A stretch of 64,000 bases of DNA from Azotobacter chroococcum (GCF_004339665.1 NZ_SMMU01000001.1:379281-443280), one strand, 5' to 3'. Shown: positions 26,797 to 36,494, counted from the first letter of the stretch. Numbers and translations are program-made. Notes: a model not told the origin generated them from the letters alone.

Positions 26797-27480
26797 ATAT
26801 CCTGCTGGTTGCTCCCGTGCTGGTACCGCTCGCCACGCTGCTGCTGGGCATCCTGTTGGCGGGCCCGGATCCGGCTGGTAGCGCGACTCAGCATCGGCGG
26901 CTGCAGTCTGCTGCTGGTCGGCCTGACGCTCGTCTGGCTGGCGGCCAGCGATGTGCTGCTGTCCGGGCAACTGGGCGGCGGCAAGCGGCACCTGGCAGGC
27001 ACCATGACCTACATGGCGCTGAACCTGTTCGCCACCCTGCTGTTCCTGCTCGCCGCCGGACTGCTCTACGGCAGCACCGGAACCCTCAACATGGGCGATC
27101 TGGCGCTGATCGTACGCGCCGGCGAGACGGCTCCGGGCACCACCGCCGCGCTGTTTCTGGTGCTACCGTCGTTCGCCATCAAGGCCGCACTGTTCCCGGT
27201 GTTCGGCTGGCTGCCGGCCACCTATCACGTACCGCTGATGGCTGTCTCGGCGCTGTTCGCCGGCCTCCTGACCAAGGTCGGAGTCTATGCGCTGATCCGC
27301 CTGGTGACCCTGCTCTGGCCCGAATACGGCCCGGCCCACGAGGCTCTGCTGTGAATCGCCTGCGCCACCATGCTGGCGGGCGTGCTGGGCGCCGCGGCAC
27401 AGAGCGAAGTGCGGCGCATCCTGTCCTTATCGTCAGCCAGATCGGCTACATGATCCTCGGCCTCGCCCTGACCCACGCCA
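26793..27480 (+). pseudogene. mnhD: Deleted and frameshifted mnhD remnant
   Basis: Starts normally (MNILLVAPVLVPLATLLLG), shifts frame near 26875, then lacks about 100 residues (joined near 26980 at LGGGKRHLAGTM). The retained core includes MTYMALNLFATLLFLLAAG, YGSTGTLNMGDLA and PVFGWLPATYHVPLMAVSAL. A TGA at 27352 stands where Trp is expected, and beyond it MLAGVLGAAAQSEVRRIL and, in another frame, VSQIGYMILGLAL are still readable. The C-terminal third is lost. Clearly non-functional. Confidence 0.75.
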
Positions 27481-27726
27481 CTGGCCCTGGCCGCCCTGTT
27501 CCGGGTCCAGGCGGTGCTGCTCGATGTCGCGGTGCTGCCGGCCCTGATGTCCTTCATCGGCACCACCGCCTGCGCCTTCCTGTTCCGCGAGGAGTCGGCA
27601 GAACACGAAGCACGCAACAAGAAGGAGAAGGGAGCGGCGGAAAAACGACTGAGCCTTGCCCAGCCCCGGGAGTGGCACACCGCTCTCGAGATGCAGCTTT
27701 GGAGGCGACTGCCACGGCGATCCTGA
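27481..27726 (+). pseudogene. mnhF: mnhF C-terminal remnant with foreign tail
   Basis: QAVLLDVAVLPALMSFIGTT followed by ACAFLFREE resembles the last membrane segment of MnhF. It is preceded directly by mnhD sequence, so the end of D, all of E and most of F are deleted. A lysine/glutamate-rich tail follows (NKKEKGAAEKR). No mnhG is visible before the convergent dinG. Confidence 0.55.
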
Positions 27727-27738
27727 TCCGCAGCCGCG

Positions 27739-29883
27739 TCAGCCGATCTCCCGGCGAAACGGCGGCAGCGCATCGAGGATCGCCTTGCCGTAGCGCTGGG
27801 TCACCACCCGCCGATCGAGCAGGGTGATGGTGCCGCGGTCCTGCTCGGTGCGCAGCAACCGGCCGCAGGCCTGGACCAGGCGCAGCGAGGCGTCGGGCAC
27901 GGCGATCTCCATGAATGGATTGCCGCCGCGCGCCTCGATCCACTCGGCCAGCGCCGCCTCCACCGGATCGTCGGGCACAGCGAAGGGGATCTTGGCGATC
28001 ACCACGTGTTCGCAGTAGGCCCCGGGCAGATCGACGCCCTCGGCGAAACTGGCCAGGCCGAACAAGACGCTGGGCTCGCCCCCGTCGACCCGCGCCTTGT
28101 GCCGGTTCAGGGTTTCCTGCTTGGACAGGTTGCCTTGGATCAGCACGCGCCTGCGCCAGTCGCGCTCGAGGCCGTCGAAGACGTCCTGCATCTGCCGGCG
28201 CGAGGAGAACAGCACCAGGGCCCCGCGCGCGCCCGCCACCAGCTGCGGCAGTTCGCGGACGATGGCGGCGGTGTGCGCAGCGACGTCGCGCGGGTCGGCC
28301 TTGAGGTCCGGCACCCGCAGCAGGCCCGCCTCGGCATGGGCGAAGGGGCTGGGCACCACCGCGCTGACGGCGCTCTTCGGCAGGCCGGCGCGCATGCGGA
28401 AGCGGTCGAAGCTGTTCAGCGCGGTCAGGGTGGCGGAGGTCACCAGCGCGCCATGGGCGATGCTCCACAGGTGGCGGCGCAGGGTCTCGGCGGCGAGGAT
28501 CGGACTGGCGTCGACCTCGATGTCGTGCAGCGCGCCGCCCTCGGCCAGGGTCAGCCAGCGCGCCATCGGCGGGCTGTCCTCCGGGTCCTCCGCAGTGAAG
28601 GCGGTCCACAGCTGCCAGTTGCCCTCGGCCCGCGCCAGCAGGCTGCCGAACAGCGGATACCACTCTTCCGCCTGGTGGCTGGCCAGGCCCGTGCCGGGCT
28701 CGCCGTCCATGGCCTCCTTGAGCAGCTCGGTGAGCCGGGTGAAAGCCTCCATCAATCGGGAAAAGCCCTTCTTCAGCTCGCAGCCCAGCTCGCGCAGGTG
28801 CTCCGGCACCACCCCGCCGACGAAGCGGTGGCGCGGCCGCTCGCGGCCGTCCATGTCCTCGCCGGCACGAAAGTCGGCGAGCTGTTCGCAGGCGGCGAAC
28901 ATGAACTGCTGCTGGGTGCGCAGCTCGCGGGCCAGCTCCGGCACGCCCTCGATCAACCGCCCCAGCTCGCCGGGCAGCGGATGCTGGGCGAGCAGCCGGG
29001 TCAGGTTTTTCTCCACCTGCCCCAGCCAGTCGGCGGTCGAGCGCAGACGGGTGAAGTGGGCGAAGTGGCCGATGGCCTTGTCCGGCAGGTGATGGCCTTC
29101 GTCGAACACGTAGAGGGTTTCGCGCGGATCGGGCAGCACGGCGCCGCCGCCCAGCGCGAGGTCGGCGAGCACCATGTCGTGGTTGGTGACGATCACGTCG
29201 ACCTTGGTCATGCCCTCGCGCGCCCGGTAGAAGGCGCACTGCTGGAAGTTCGGGCAGTGCCGGCCGGTGCACTGGCTGTGGTCGGTGGTCAGCCGCGACC
29301 AGGTGTCGTCCTCGATGGCCTGCGGCCAGGCATCGCGGTCGCCGTCCCAGCGGTTGCCGGCGAGCTTCTCGATCATCTGGGTGAACAGCTTCTGGCTGGC
29401 CTCGTCGACGTCGATGCGAAAGCCTTCCTCCTCGAACAGCTGGGCGGTGGCGCTCTGCGCCTGCCCCTCCTGCAGCAGCAGGTCGAGCCGGGACAGGCAC
29501 AGGTAGCGGCCGCGCCCCTTGGCCAGGGCGAAGCTGAAGCTCAGGCCGCTGTTGCGCATCAGGTCGGGCAGGTCCTTGTTGACGATCTGCTCCTGCAGGG
29601 CGACAGTCGCGGTGGCGATCACCAGGCGCTTGCCGGCCGCCTTGGCCGCGGGAATCGCCGCCAGGCTGTAGGCCACTGTCTTGCCGGTGCCGGTGCCGGC
29701 CTCCACCGCGACCACCGCCGGCTCGCCCAGGCGCCGGCCTTCGTCGTCGGTGACGATGGCGCCCAGGACCCTGGCCACCTCGGCGATCATCAAGCGCTGA
29801 CCGTAGCGCGGCTTGAGGCCCTTGGCTTCGAGAAAGCGGGAGTAGGCACCCTGGATCTGTGACTTGAGTTCGGCGCTGAGCAT
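27739..29883 (-). CDS. dinG: ATP-dependent DNA helicase DinG
   Basis: A 714-residue XPD-like helicase. Walker A GTGTGKT is at 63-69. The iron-sulfur cysteines come from a first Cys in GRGRYLCLSR plus CTGRHCPNFQQC. The DEAH-type box is DEGH (in YVFDEGHHLPDK), and the C-terminal helicase motif ends RLVQACGRLLRTEQD. DinG unwinds R-loops and D-loops with 5'-3' polarity and is SOS-induced in E. coli. The start at 29883 lies 20 bases from a candidate LexA box (29903-29918). Length is normal. Confidence 0.95.
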   Translation of the reverse strand: MLSAELKSQIQGAYSRFLEAKGLKPRYGQRLMIAEVARVLGAIVTDDEGRRLGEPAVVAVEAGTGTGKTVAYSLAAIPAAKAAGKRLVIATATVALQEQIVNKDLPDLMRNSGLSFSFALAKGRGRYLCLSRLDLLLQEGQAQSATAQLFEEEGFRIDVDEASQKLFTQMIEKLAGNRWDGDRDAWPQAIEDDTWSRLTTDHSQCTGRHCPNFQQCAFYRAREGMTKVDVIVTNHDMVLADLALGGGAVLPDPRETLYVFDEGHHLPDKAIGHFAHFTRLRSTADWLGQVEKNLTRLLAQHPLPGELGRLIEGVPELARELRTQQQFMFAACEQLADFRAGEDMDGRERPRHRFVGGVVPEHLRELGCELKKGFSRLMEAFTRLTELLKEAMDGEPGTGLASHQAEEWYPLFGSLLARAEGNWQLWTAFTAEDPEDSPPMARWLTLAEGGALHDIEVDASPILAAETLRRHLWSIAHGALVTSATLTALNSFDRFRMRAGLPKSAVSAVVPSPFAHAEAGLLRVPDLKADPRDVAAHTAAIVRELPQLVAGARGALVLFSSRRQMQDVFDGLERDWRRRVLIQGNLSKQETLNRHKARVDGGEPSVLFGLASFAEGVDLPGAYCEHVVIAKIPFAVPDDPVEAALAEWIEARGGNPFMEIAVPDASLRLVQACGRLLRTEQDRGTITLLDRRVVTQRYGKAILDALPPFRREIG

Positions 29884-29902
29884 TCCGCTTCCCGAATCGA
29901 AA

Positions 29903-29918
29903 CTGGACAAATTTTCAG
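29903..29918 (-). promoter_or_regulatory. Candidate LexA (SOS) box for dinG
   Basis: CTG-N10-CAG with an AT-rich centre (GACAAATTTT) sits 20 bases upstream of the dinG ATG, in the gap between dinG and the divergent CopD-like gene. dinG is a classic LexA target. The centre departs from the alternating TATATATA of strong boxes, so affinity may be moderate. Confidence 0.5.
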
Positions 29919-29977
29919 TATGCAAATCGGCGGCTATGATAGCGCGCGTTGCGTGGACCACCACCGGAGATTGCCGA

Positions 29978-30442
29978 ATGACGCCCTATTCCCTCGCCTA
30001 CACCCTGCATGTGCTGCCCGCCCTGATCTGGGTCGGCGGCATGTTTTTCGCCTGGATGATCCTGCGTCCCGCCACGGTCAGCGAGCTGGATACGCCGGCT
30101 CGGCTGAAGCTCTGGCCGGAAGTATTTCGCCGCTTCTTCCAGTGGGTCTGGGTGGCCGTGGTAGTACTGCCCCTCAGCGGCATCGGCCTGCTGCACCTGC
30201 GCTTCCCCAGCCTTGAGACGGCACCCGCGTACGTGCACATCATGATGGGCCTGTACCTGGTGATGCTCGCCCTGTTCCTGCGCGTGCAGCTGCTGCAGCT
30301 GCCGCAGCTGCGCAGGGCCGTGGAGCTTCGCGACTGGCCGGCCGGCGGCGCGGCGCTGGGGCGGATCCGCCGGCTGGTGGGATTCAACCTGCTGATCGGT
30401 CTGGCGCTGGTCGCCATCGCCGCCGCCCGGCCGACGTTCTGA
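29978..30442 (+). CDS. CopD-family integral membrane protein
   Basis: A 154-residue inner-membrane protein with four hydrophobic segments and the CopD-like pattern LHVLPALIWVGGMFFAWM near the N-terminus, then FFQWVWVAVVVLPLSGIGLL, YVHIMMGLYLVMLAL and GFNLLIGLALVAIAA. Conserved histidines (H11 and the H in YVHIMM) are compatible with haem or copper binding, but function is not established. GGAGA is 8 bases before the ATG. It is divergent from dinG. Confidence 0.75.
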   Translation: MTPYSLAYTLHVLPALIWVGGMFFAWMILRPATVSELDTPARLKLWPEVFRRFFQWVWVAVVVLPLSGIGLLHLRFPSLETAPAYVHIMMGLYLVMLALFLRVQLLQLPQLRRAVELRDWPAGGAALGRIRRLVGFNLLIGLALVAIAAARPTF

Positions 30443-30460
30443 AACGCCCGGCCGCCGAAG

Positions 30461-30730
30461 TCATGGCCGAGGCCGACTGTCCTGCGGCGGTGCATACACA
30501 TGGAGGATGCCGAACAGCAGTATCTGCAGACGGCTTCTCCAGCTCGGCGGGACGGCCTCGGCGCCACGCCGGGACAGCATCAGCGCGAGCACCCGGGCGA
30601 GCAGCAGCACTCCGCCGCAGAGCGGCAGCAGCAGGTCGAAGGGCTTGTTCAGCGGCACCAGGAAAGCGCCGGCAAGCGCCAACCACAGCGTCAGGTTCAG
30701 GGCCTTTCCCATAGTCAACAACAGTTTCAT
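30461..30730 (-). CDS. DUF1145 small membrane protein
   Basis: An 89-residue protein with two hydrophobic segments (LNLTLWLALAGAFLVPLNK and LLLPLCGGVLLLARVLALML) and a C-terminal SRLQILLFGILHVY segment, the DUF1145 layout. Function unknown. GGGAG is 6 bases upstream of the ATG at 30730. It converges on the CopD-like gene. Confidence 0.75.
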   Translation of the reverse strand: MKLLLTMGKALNLTLWLALAGAFLVPLNKPFDLLLPLCGGVLLLARVLALMLSRRGAEAVPPSWRSRLQILLFGILHVYAPPQDSRPRP

Positions 30731-30840
30731 CGCGCTCCCGTCATGCGATCCTTGTCCGATCCGTCAGGCGTCGCCGCCAGCACGGAACGCCGATTGCCTT
30801 ACTCTTGAACCTCAGCTGCACTCCCGATCGAGGATCTTCG

Positions 30841-31338
30841 ATGACCGACAGCTTTTCTTCCCGCACGCCGCAGCAGGCCCTCGCCGCCCTGCTCGAGCGC
30901 TACGCCCCGGACCGGCTGCTGCTGGTCGGCGCCAGCGACCTGCCCGCCCTCGAGGCCTTCCGCAACACGCATCCAAAGGCCCAGGTGACCCACTGCGCCG
31001 CCGGCCCGCTGCCGGCCGAAGTCGCCGCCCAGCGCTACGAGCTGGCCGTGCTGGTCGACTGTCTGGAACACCTGCCCCGGCGCACCGGCCTGGAACTGCT
31101 CGGCGGCATTCGCAACCTGAACGCCAACCGACTCGCGGTACTGGTCGACCTGGCGGCGTGCGGCTGGCAGGATACCGACTTCTTCGCCCTGGCGCTGCAG
31201 GCCAGCGAGCGTTTCCGACGTGACGAACAGACCCTCTCTCTGTTCACCTACGACCTCTACGACTACAAGCAGATACCGGACTGGCTGAACGCCAAGTTCT
31301 GGGCCAACCCGGAAAATTTCGGCAAGTACTGGTGGTGA
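30841..31338 (+). CDS. DUF6231-type protein, methyltransferase-like fold
   Basis: A 165-residue soluble protein. [16 protein letters not shown] and [21 protein letters not shown] look like motifs I and IV of a Rossmann methyltransferase, but the glycine-rich SAM loop is degenerate, so activity is doubtful. The C-terminus [10 protein letters not shown] is typical of a Pseudomonas hypothetical family (DUF6231, from memory). The gene for YchJ starts 4 bases after its stop, so the two form an operon. Confidence 0.65.
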   Translation: MTDSFSSRTPQQALAALLERYAPDRLLLVGASDLPALEAFRNTHPKAQVTHCAAGPLPAEVAAQRYELAVLVDCLEHLPRRTGLELLGGIRNLNANRLAVLVDLAACGWQDTDFFALALQASERFRRDEQTLSLFTYDLYDYKQIPDWLNAKFWANPENFGKYWW

Positions 31339-31342
31339 ACGG

Positions 31343-31861
31343 ATGACCAGCCACTCCACGCCGGAGCGGAGCCCGGACTGCCCCTGCGGCAGCGGCGCCC
31401 GACTCGACGAATGTTGCGGCCAGTATCTGGCCGGCACTCCCGCCCCCAGCGCCGAACGCCTGATGCGCTCGCGCTACAGCGCCTACGTGCTGGGCGACAT
31501 CGACTATCTGCGGCAGACCACCCTGCCGGCCCAGCAGGCGGGTCTGGACGCCGAGGCGATGCGTGCCTGGAGCCTGCAGAGCACCTGGCTAGGCCTGCAG
31601 GTGGAAAGGGCCGAGCCGCCCGCCGAGCGGTCGGCGCATGCCTTCGTCACCTTCAGCGCACGCTGGCGGGATGTCTCGGGCGGGCACATCCATCGCGAGC
31701 GCTCCGCCTTCGTGCGGCATGCCGGCCGCTGGTACTTCATCGACCCGACCGTCCCGCTGCAGGCGGGGCGCAACGATCCCTGCCCCTGCGGCAGCGGAAT
31801 GAAGTTCAAGAAATGCTGCGCGGATGCGCTGCACCAGGCCGCGCAGGGACCGGATGGGTAG
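31343..31861 (+). CDS. YchJ-family SEC-C motif protein (UPF0225)
   Basis: A 172-residue protein with an N-terminal SEC-C zinc motif ([14 protein letters not shown]), a central cystatin-like domain ([29 protein letters not shown]) and a second C-terminal SEC-C motif ([16 protein letters not shown]). This is the normal YchJ arrangement. The exact role is unknown; SEC-C motifs bind zinc and often contact proteins. It is coupled to the preceding gene. Confidence 0.88.
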   Translation: MTSHSTPERSPDCPCGSGARLDECCGQYLAGTPAPSAERLMRSRYSAYVLGDIDYLRQTTLPAQQAGLDAEAMRAWSLQSTWLGLQVERAEPPAERSAHAFVTFSARWRDVSGGHIHRERSAFVRHAGRWYFIDPTVPLQAGRNDPCPCGSGMKFKKCCADALHQAAQGPDG

Positions 31862-31895
31862 TCCCCTTCCTGGCGAAGGCGGCAAAACGCCAATT

Positions 31896-31914
31896 ATTAA
31901 GAATAATTCTTAAT
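31896..31914. promoter_or_regulatory. Fur-box-like perfect 19-bp palindrome
   Basis: ATTAAGAATAATTCTTAAT is a perfect palindrome whose core (GAATAATTC) equals that of the classical Fur site AATGAGAATAATTCTCATT. It lies 35 bases after the ychJ stop. Downstream on the plus strand an AAGGAA site and an ATG (31993) survive, but the frame runs into the antisense of the next gene. No iron gene follows. Confidence 0.5.
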
Positions 31915-32028
31915 TGTTGAGTACACTCGTCACCCCACCATTCCCCATCCCCGACATCGGGTGTATACGGTGACGATCCAAGGAAACATTGCATGCCCCT
32001 GTCCGACCGAGGTGCAGGCGCCCTCGAA

Positions 32029-32571
32029 TCAGGGGGTCTCCAGGCGCAGATGGGAGATATCGGGCGCCGGGCCGGCCGACCGCGCCGGAGCCTGTCCCAT
32101 GTCGCTGCCGACCGGAGCCAGGCTCAGAGCGCTCAGGTCCAGACGCGGCGGCGGCGCTTCGGGCTTCGGCGCCTGCAGGTCGGCCCCCGCCGGAGCGACT
32201 CCGAAATCCGGAGCCTCGACCGCGGTGAAGGCCGCCATGTAAAGATCCCGCGGCGCCACCACGAGAGGCTTGCGGGGAGATTCGGGCCGATTGGCAGGAA
32301 GGTCGGTTTCCTGCCCTGGGGCAAGCAGCGCCGCCGTCTCCATCGGCAGAATGTCCGCCAGGGCACCGGCCCGCTCCAGGGTGGTCCGGTACTTCTCGGC
32401 CTCCTCGGCCGCCAGATTGCCCTTGAGGGATACACGCCGGCCGGAAAACAGGGCGGCAATGCGTGCGGCATCCGCACGGAACAGTTTGGCCAGATTGGCC
32501 TGCACCTGCTCCCGAGAAGCTCCGTGCACCAGCTGGCCGGAAAAAACGATCTGATAGCGGCTCATGGTCAT
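32029..32571 (-). CDS. Conserved hypothetical protein with Pro/Ala-rich C-terminus (180 aa)
   Basis: An N-terminal domain of about 75 residues (SRYQIVFSGQLVHGASREQV, LAKLFRADAARIAALFSG, RRVSLKGNLAAEEAEKYR) reads like a small alpha/beta domain seen in Pseudomonas hypothetical proteins, followed by a low-complexity Pro/Ala-rich tail. No signal peptide. I chose 32571 because GGGA stands 7 bases upstream; ATGs two codons either side are possible. Function unknown. Confidence 0.6.
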   Translation of the reverse strand: MTMSRYQIVFSGQLVHGASREQVQANLAKLFRADAARIAALFSGRRVSLKGNLAAEEAEKYRTTLERAGALADILPMETAALLAPGQETDLPANRPESPRKPLVVAPRDLYMAAFTAVEAPDFGVAPAGADLQAPKPEAPPPRLDLSALSLAPVGSDMGQAPARSAGPAPDISHLRLETP

Positions 32572-32742
32572 ACTCATGTCCCAATCGTCTGGCAGTATGG
32601 CGCAGTTTTTTTTCGGCCAACAAGCTCGGGCAGCAGGCAAACGGGACTTCTGCGAAGCAGATCATCCCGCCGCCGGGCGGATCCGGCAACGGTTGCAGCC
32701 AGGCCGCTGCTTGTTACACTGAGGCCCCCTTTGGAGTGCAGC

Positions 32743-33240
32743 ATGTTTTTCCAGGCGCAAATCACAAGAACTCTAGGCCTGTTGGGGTTGCTCGGTCTGC
32801 TTTCCGGTCTCGCCGGCTGTTCCACCTGGGTGACCGGGGCCTTCAAGGATCCCGATGTCCAGCTGGTCAAAGTCGACGTCGTCAAGGCCCGCCTGCTGGA
32901 ACAGCAGTTCATCCTGCGCTTTCGCGTCGACAATCCCAACTGGGCGAGCCTGCCGATCCGCGGCCTGGACTATGAGGTGTTCCTGAACGACATCCGCCTG
33001 GCCAAGGGGGAGTCGAGCAAGTGGTTCACCGTACCCGCCCGCGGTCGCGAGGAGTTCGACGTCCTGGTCACGACCAACCTCTGGCGACATATGAAGAGAA
33101 TCGTCAAGCTGCTGGAAGAACCCGACCGGCCGATCCAGTACCAGTTGCAGGGCAAGGCCAAGACGGGGCTGCTGTTTGGACGCAAGGTGCTGGTTTCCCG
33201 CTATGGCGAGATCACCCCTGGCGACTACATCCGGGACTGA
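32743..33240 (+). CDS. LEA type 2 (LEA14-like) lipoprotein
   Basis: A 165-residue lipoprotein: signal with lipobox LAGC (cysteine near 26), then a single LEA_2/WHy-type immunoglobulin-like domain marked by QQFILRFRVDNPNWASLPIRGL, EVFLNDIRLAKGES, FTVPARGREEFDVLV and IQYQLQGKAKTG. These domains are linked to desiccation and stress but have no known enzymatic role. GGAG lies 7 bases upstream. The DUF2489 gene follows after 6 bases, forming an operon. Confidence 0.85.
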   Translation: MFFQAQITRTLGLLGLLGLLSGLAGCSTWVTGAFKDPDVQLVKVDVVKARLLEQQFILRFRVDNPNWASLPIRGLDYEVFLNDIRLAKGESSKWFTVPARGREEFDVLVTTNLWRHMKRIVKLLEEPDRPIQYQLQGKAKTGLLFGRKVLVSRYGEITPGDYIRD

Positions 33241-33246
33241 TCGCCC

Positions 33247-33702
33247 ATGAGTCCATTGATCGTCGGCCTGCTGCTGGCCGCCCTGCTGATCGTGCTGGCC
33301 CTGAGCGTTGTAGCCTTCGTCCTCTGGCGCCGGGTGTGGTTGCGCCAGAAAGCCCGCAAGGCCGCCGAAGCAGAGCGCCAGGCGCAGCTCGCCGAGCATC
33401 TGCGCATCCTCGCCGGCAGCCTGCTCGATGGGCAACTGCCCCTGCTCGAGGGCGCCATCCGCATCAAGAGCCTGCTCGAACACTACGACCCACCGCTGAA
33501 CCAGAGCGAACGCCTACAGGTTTTCCACGAACTCTGCGAGGCCACCGCCCACATTCCCACGCATGAGGCCTGGAAAGCCCTGAGCAGGGCGGAGCGGCGC
33601 CAGTACGAGGTGCTGTTCAGCAGCCTCGAACTGCAGCACAAGGCAGCGGCCCGCAGCAGCGCGCGCTGGCTGCTGGAGGAAGGGCTGGCCACGCATCGCT
33701 GA
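33247..33702 (+). CDS. DUF2489 membrane-anchored protein
   Basis: A 151-residue protein with one N-terminal membrane helix (LIVGLLLAALLIVLALSVVAF) and a cytoplasmic helical DUF2489 domain (HLRILAGSLLDGQLPLLEGA, RLQVFHELCEATAHIPTHEAW). Function unknown. It follows the LEA lipoprotein gene by 6 bases, so both envelope proteins are probably made together. Confidence 0.78.
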   Translation: MSPLIVGLLLAALLIVLALSVVAFVLWRRVWLRQKARKAAEAERQAQLAEHLRILAGSLLDGQLPLLEGAIRIKSLLEHYDPPLNQSERLQVFHELCEATAHIPTHEAWKALSRAERRQYEVLFSSLELQHKAAARSSARWLLEEGLATHR

Positions 33703-33822
33703 AAACCCCCAGCCGGCTTGCAAGCCGCAGGCCGGCTCCCTACCTTAGGCGCCCATCCCGTACCCCCGGGTCGCCCGCCTGCCCGTCATTTGCGCGACCC
33801 CATGCTCGAAGGAACCCGCCGC

Positions 33823-36354
33823 ATGTGCCTGCGCCCGTTTCGCCCCCTGTCCCGCCTGACCCTCGGCGCCGGACTCGCGTCCCTGCTCGCGCTCGCCGGC
33901 TGCCAGACGATGGTCGACCAGCGCCATGCGGACAACCTGCCGCCTGCGCAGGGCGTACAGCACATTCAGGGACTGACGGACAGCGTGGTGGTGCGGCGCA
34001 ACGCCCTCGGCATGCCGCTGATCGAAACCCGCAACGAGCACGACGCCCTGTTCGCCCTCGGCTACGTGCACGCCAGCGATCGTCTCAGCCAGATGGTCGG
34101 CCTGCGCCTGATGGCCGAAGGACGGCTGGCCGAAATGCTCGGCCCGGGCGTCCTCGACATCGACCGCTTCATGCGCGCGATGGGCCTGCGGCGCCATGCC
34201 GAAACGCTCTACCACAATGCCTCGCCCCGGCTGAAGCAGGACTTCGAGGTCTACGCCCGGGGGGTCAATGCCTTCCTGTTCCGTCACCGCGAGCGGCTGC
34301 CCATGGACCTGGCCGAGTCCGGCTACCAGCCGCCGTATTGGAACGCCGAGGACTCGGTGCTGCTGTTCTGCCTGCTGAACTTCAGCCTGTCGACCAACCT
34401 GCAGGAGGAGATCGCCGCGCTCACGCTGGCGCAGAAGCTCGGAACGGATCGGCTGGCCTGGCTGACGCCGATCTACCCGGACGATCCCCTGCCGGTCGAG
34501 GAGGCGGACAAGCTCAAGGGCCTCGCCCTTGGCGGGCAGATCCCCGGCCTCACCGCGCTGGAGCAAGCGGCCGGACAGGTCGCCGCCGTGAACATGCTGG
34601 GCGTCGCCGCCTCCAACAACTGGGCGATCGCGCCACGCGGCAGCCGACTAGGCAAGAGCCTGTTGGCCAACGACACCCACCTGCCGCCGGCCCTGCCCTC
34701 GCTGTGGAACTTCGTGCATGTCCGCACGCCGCAACGCCAGACCGCCGGCGTCTCGGTCGCCGGCATCCCGGCGGTGATCGCCGGTTTCAACGGCCAGCTG
34801 GCCTGGGGCATGACCATGGTCATGGCCGACACCCAGGACCTGTTCCTCGAGCGGATCAGGAGCGAGGGCGGGCGCCTCCACTACCTCGCCGACGGCCAGT
34901 GGCTGCCGGCCCGCGAGCGCCAGGAGACCTTCCTCGTCAAGGGCGCGCAGCCAGTCCGCGAAACCCTCTACGAGACCCGCCACGGCCCGCTGCTGAACAG
35001 CGTGCTCGGCGAGCGCAAGCATCCGCTGCAGCCCCTGTCGGTGAGCAGCGGCCATGGGCTGGCGCTGCAGACGCTGCCCATCGACGACGACCGCAGCTTG
35101 GACGCCTTCTTCCAGCTGTCCCGCGCCCGTTCGGTGGACGAGGCCTTCAAGGCGACCGGCGAACTGCGCGCCATGGCGGTGAACCTGATGTTCGCCGATG
35201 CCGAGCACATCGGCTGGCAGGTGACCGGACGCTATCCCAATCGCCGCGCGGGCCTCGGTCTGCTGCCCTCCCCCGGCTGGGACGGCGCCTACGACTGGGA
35301 CGGCTTCGCCGATCCCATGCTGCATCCCTACGACCAGGACCCGGCACAGGGCTGGCTGGGTACCGCCAACCAGCGCACGGTGCCGCGCGGCTATGGCATG
35401 CAGCTGTCCAGCACCTGGTACTACCCGGAGCGCGCCGAACGCATCGCCGAACTGGCCGGCCGCGGTCGCCACGACACGCAGAGCATGATCGCCATGCAGT
35501 ACGACCAGACCACGCGCTTCGCCGCCAAGCTCAAGAGCATGTTCGAAGCACCGGGCATGGCCAAACCACTGCGCCAGGCCATCGACGCCCTGCCGCCGGC
35601 CGAGCGCGACAAGGCCCGCGAGGCCCTGAGCCGGCTGCTCGCCTTCGACGGCCGGTTAACAGCCGACTCGGCGGACGCCGCCCTGTACGGCGCCTTCCTG
35701 CAGGAGAGCGCGCGGCAGACCTTCCTCGACGAACTCGGCCCGGACGACAGTCCCGCCTGGCAAGCCCTGCTGCAGATGTCCGGCCTCTCCTACTCGGCCC
35801 AGGCCGACCACCTGCTCGGCCGCGAGGACAGCCCGTTCTGGGACGACATCGCCACCCCGCCGCCCGAGGACAAGCCGGCCATCCTCGCGCGCAGCCTGGC
35901 GGCCGCGGTGAGCCACCTGGAAAGCCGGCTCGGCAGCGAGCGCGGTGCCTGGCAATGGGGCAAGCTGCACCGCTATCAGTGGACCAGCGACAGTACCCGC
36001 ATGGCGCCCTACCTCGGCGCCAGCCAACGCACCGCCATCCACGCGCTCGGCGACTACCTGGATGGTGCCGCCCGTCCTGCCGGCGGCGACCATGGCACGC
36101 TGAACGCTTCCGCCTATCGCTGGGGACAGGATTTCGACAGCCGCCTGATCCCGGCCATGCGCATCGTCGTCGACTTCGCCCGCGAGGAGCCCATGCTCGG
36201 GCTGAACAGCACCGGCCAGTCCGGCAACCCGGCCAGTGCGCACTACAAGGACGGCATCGATGCCTGGCTCGAAGGGCGCTACATGAGCTTTCCCTTCAAG
36301 GCAGAGAATCTGGACAAGACCTACGGCAGCCAGCGTCTGCTGCTGGTGCCGTAG
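33823..36354 (+). CDS. Penicillin acylase (Ntn-hydrolase) family lipoprotein
   Basis: An 843-residue penicillin amidase-family protein. The export signal ends in a lipobox (LALAGC), unusual because most relatives are soluble periplasmic enzymes. The precursor should self-cleave before Ser264 in ASNNWAIAP, which then becomes the N-terminal nucleophile of the beta chain. Other family blocks are [30 protein letters not shown] and [13 protein letters not shown]. Members act on beta-lactams or acyl-homoserine lactones; the substrate is not predictable here. The start at 33823 has AAGGA upstream; a start at 33802 is the alternative. Confidence 0.87.
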   Translation: MCLRPFRPLSRLTLGAGLASLLALAGCQTMVDQRHADNLPPAQGVQHIQGLTDSVVVRRNALGMPLIETRNEHDALFALGYVHASDRLSQMVGLRLMAEGRLAEMLGPGVLDIDRFMRAMGLRRHAETLYHNASPRLKQDFEVYARGVNAFLFRHRERLPMDLAESGYQPPYWNAEDSVLLFCLLNFSLSTNLQEEIAALTLAQKLGTDRLAWLTPIYPDDPLPVEEADKLKGLALGGQIPGLTALEQAAGQVAAVNMLGVAASNNWAIAPRGSRLGKSLLANDTHLPPALPSLWNFVHVRTPQRQTAGVSVAGIPAVIAGFNGQLAWGMTMVMADTQDLFLERIRSEGGRLHYLADGQWLPARERQETFLVKGAQPVRETLYETRHGPLLNSVLGERKHPLQPLSVSSGHGLALQTLPIDDDRSLDAFFQLSRARSVDEAFKATGELRAMAVNLMFADAEHIGWQVTGRYPNRRAGLGLLPSPGWDGAYDWDGFADPMLHPYDQDPAQGWLGTANQRTVPRGYGMQLSSTWYYPERAERIAELAGRGRHDTQSMIAMQYDQTTRFAAKLKSMFEAPGMAKPLRQAIDALPPAERDKAREALSRLLAFDGRLTADSADAALYGAFLQESARQTFLDELGPDDSPAWQALLQMSGLSYSAQADHLLGREDSPFWDDIATPPPEDKPAILARSLAAAVSHLESRLGSERGAWQWGKLHRYQWTSDSTRMAPYLGASQRTAIHALGDYLDGAARPAGGDHGTLNASAYRWGQDFDSRLIPAMRIVVDFAREEPMLGLNSTGQSGNPASAHYKDGIDAWLEGRYMSFPFKAENLDKTYGSQRLLLVP

Positions 36355-36494
36355 GCTCGAGGTGGATTGGCCCGAGGGGCCGGGAACGAACTGATCCCGA
36401 TACCATCCTCGCTGGTACTCGGGGAAGTTTTGTCTTTAGACGTTCAGCCCGTCAGGTGCCGGACTGTCTTTCTTTCCTGGGGCGCCGCCGCGCC

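Noticed and set aside
28006..29862. 618-codon plus-strand frame opposite dinG
   Set aside because: Pure antisense of dinG, whose helicase motifs are all in place on the minus strand.
31993..33240. 415-codon frame joining the Fur-box ATG to the LEA-type lipoprotein
   Set aside because: The first 250 codons are antisense to the 32029-32571 gene; the real lipoprotein starts at 32743 with its own signal peptide and ribosome site.
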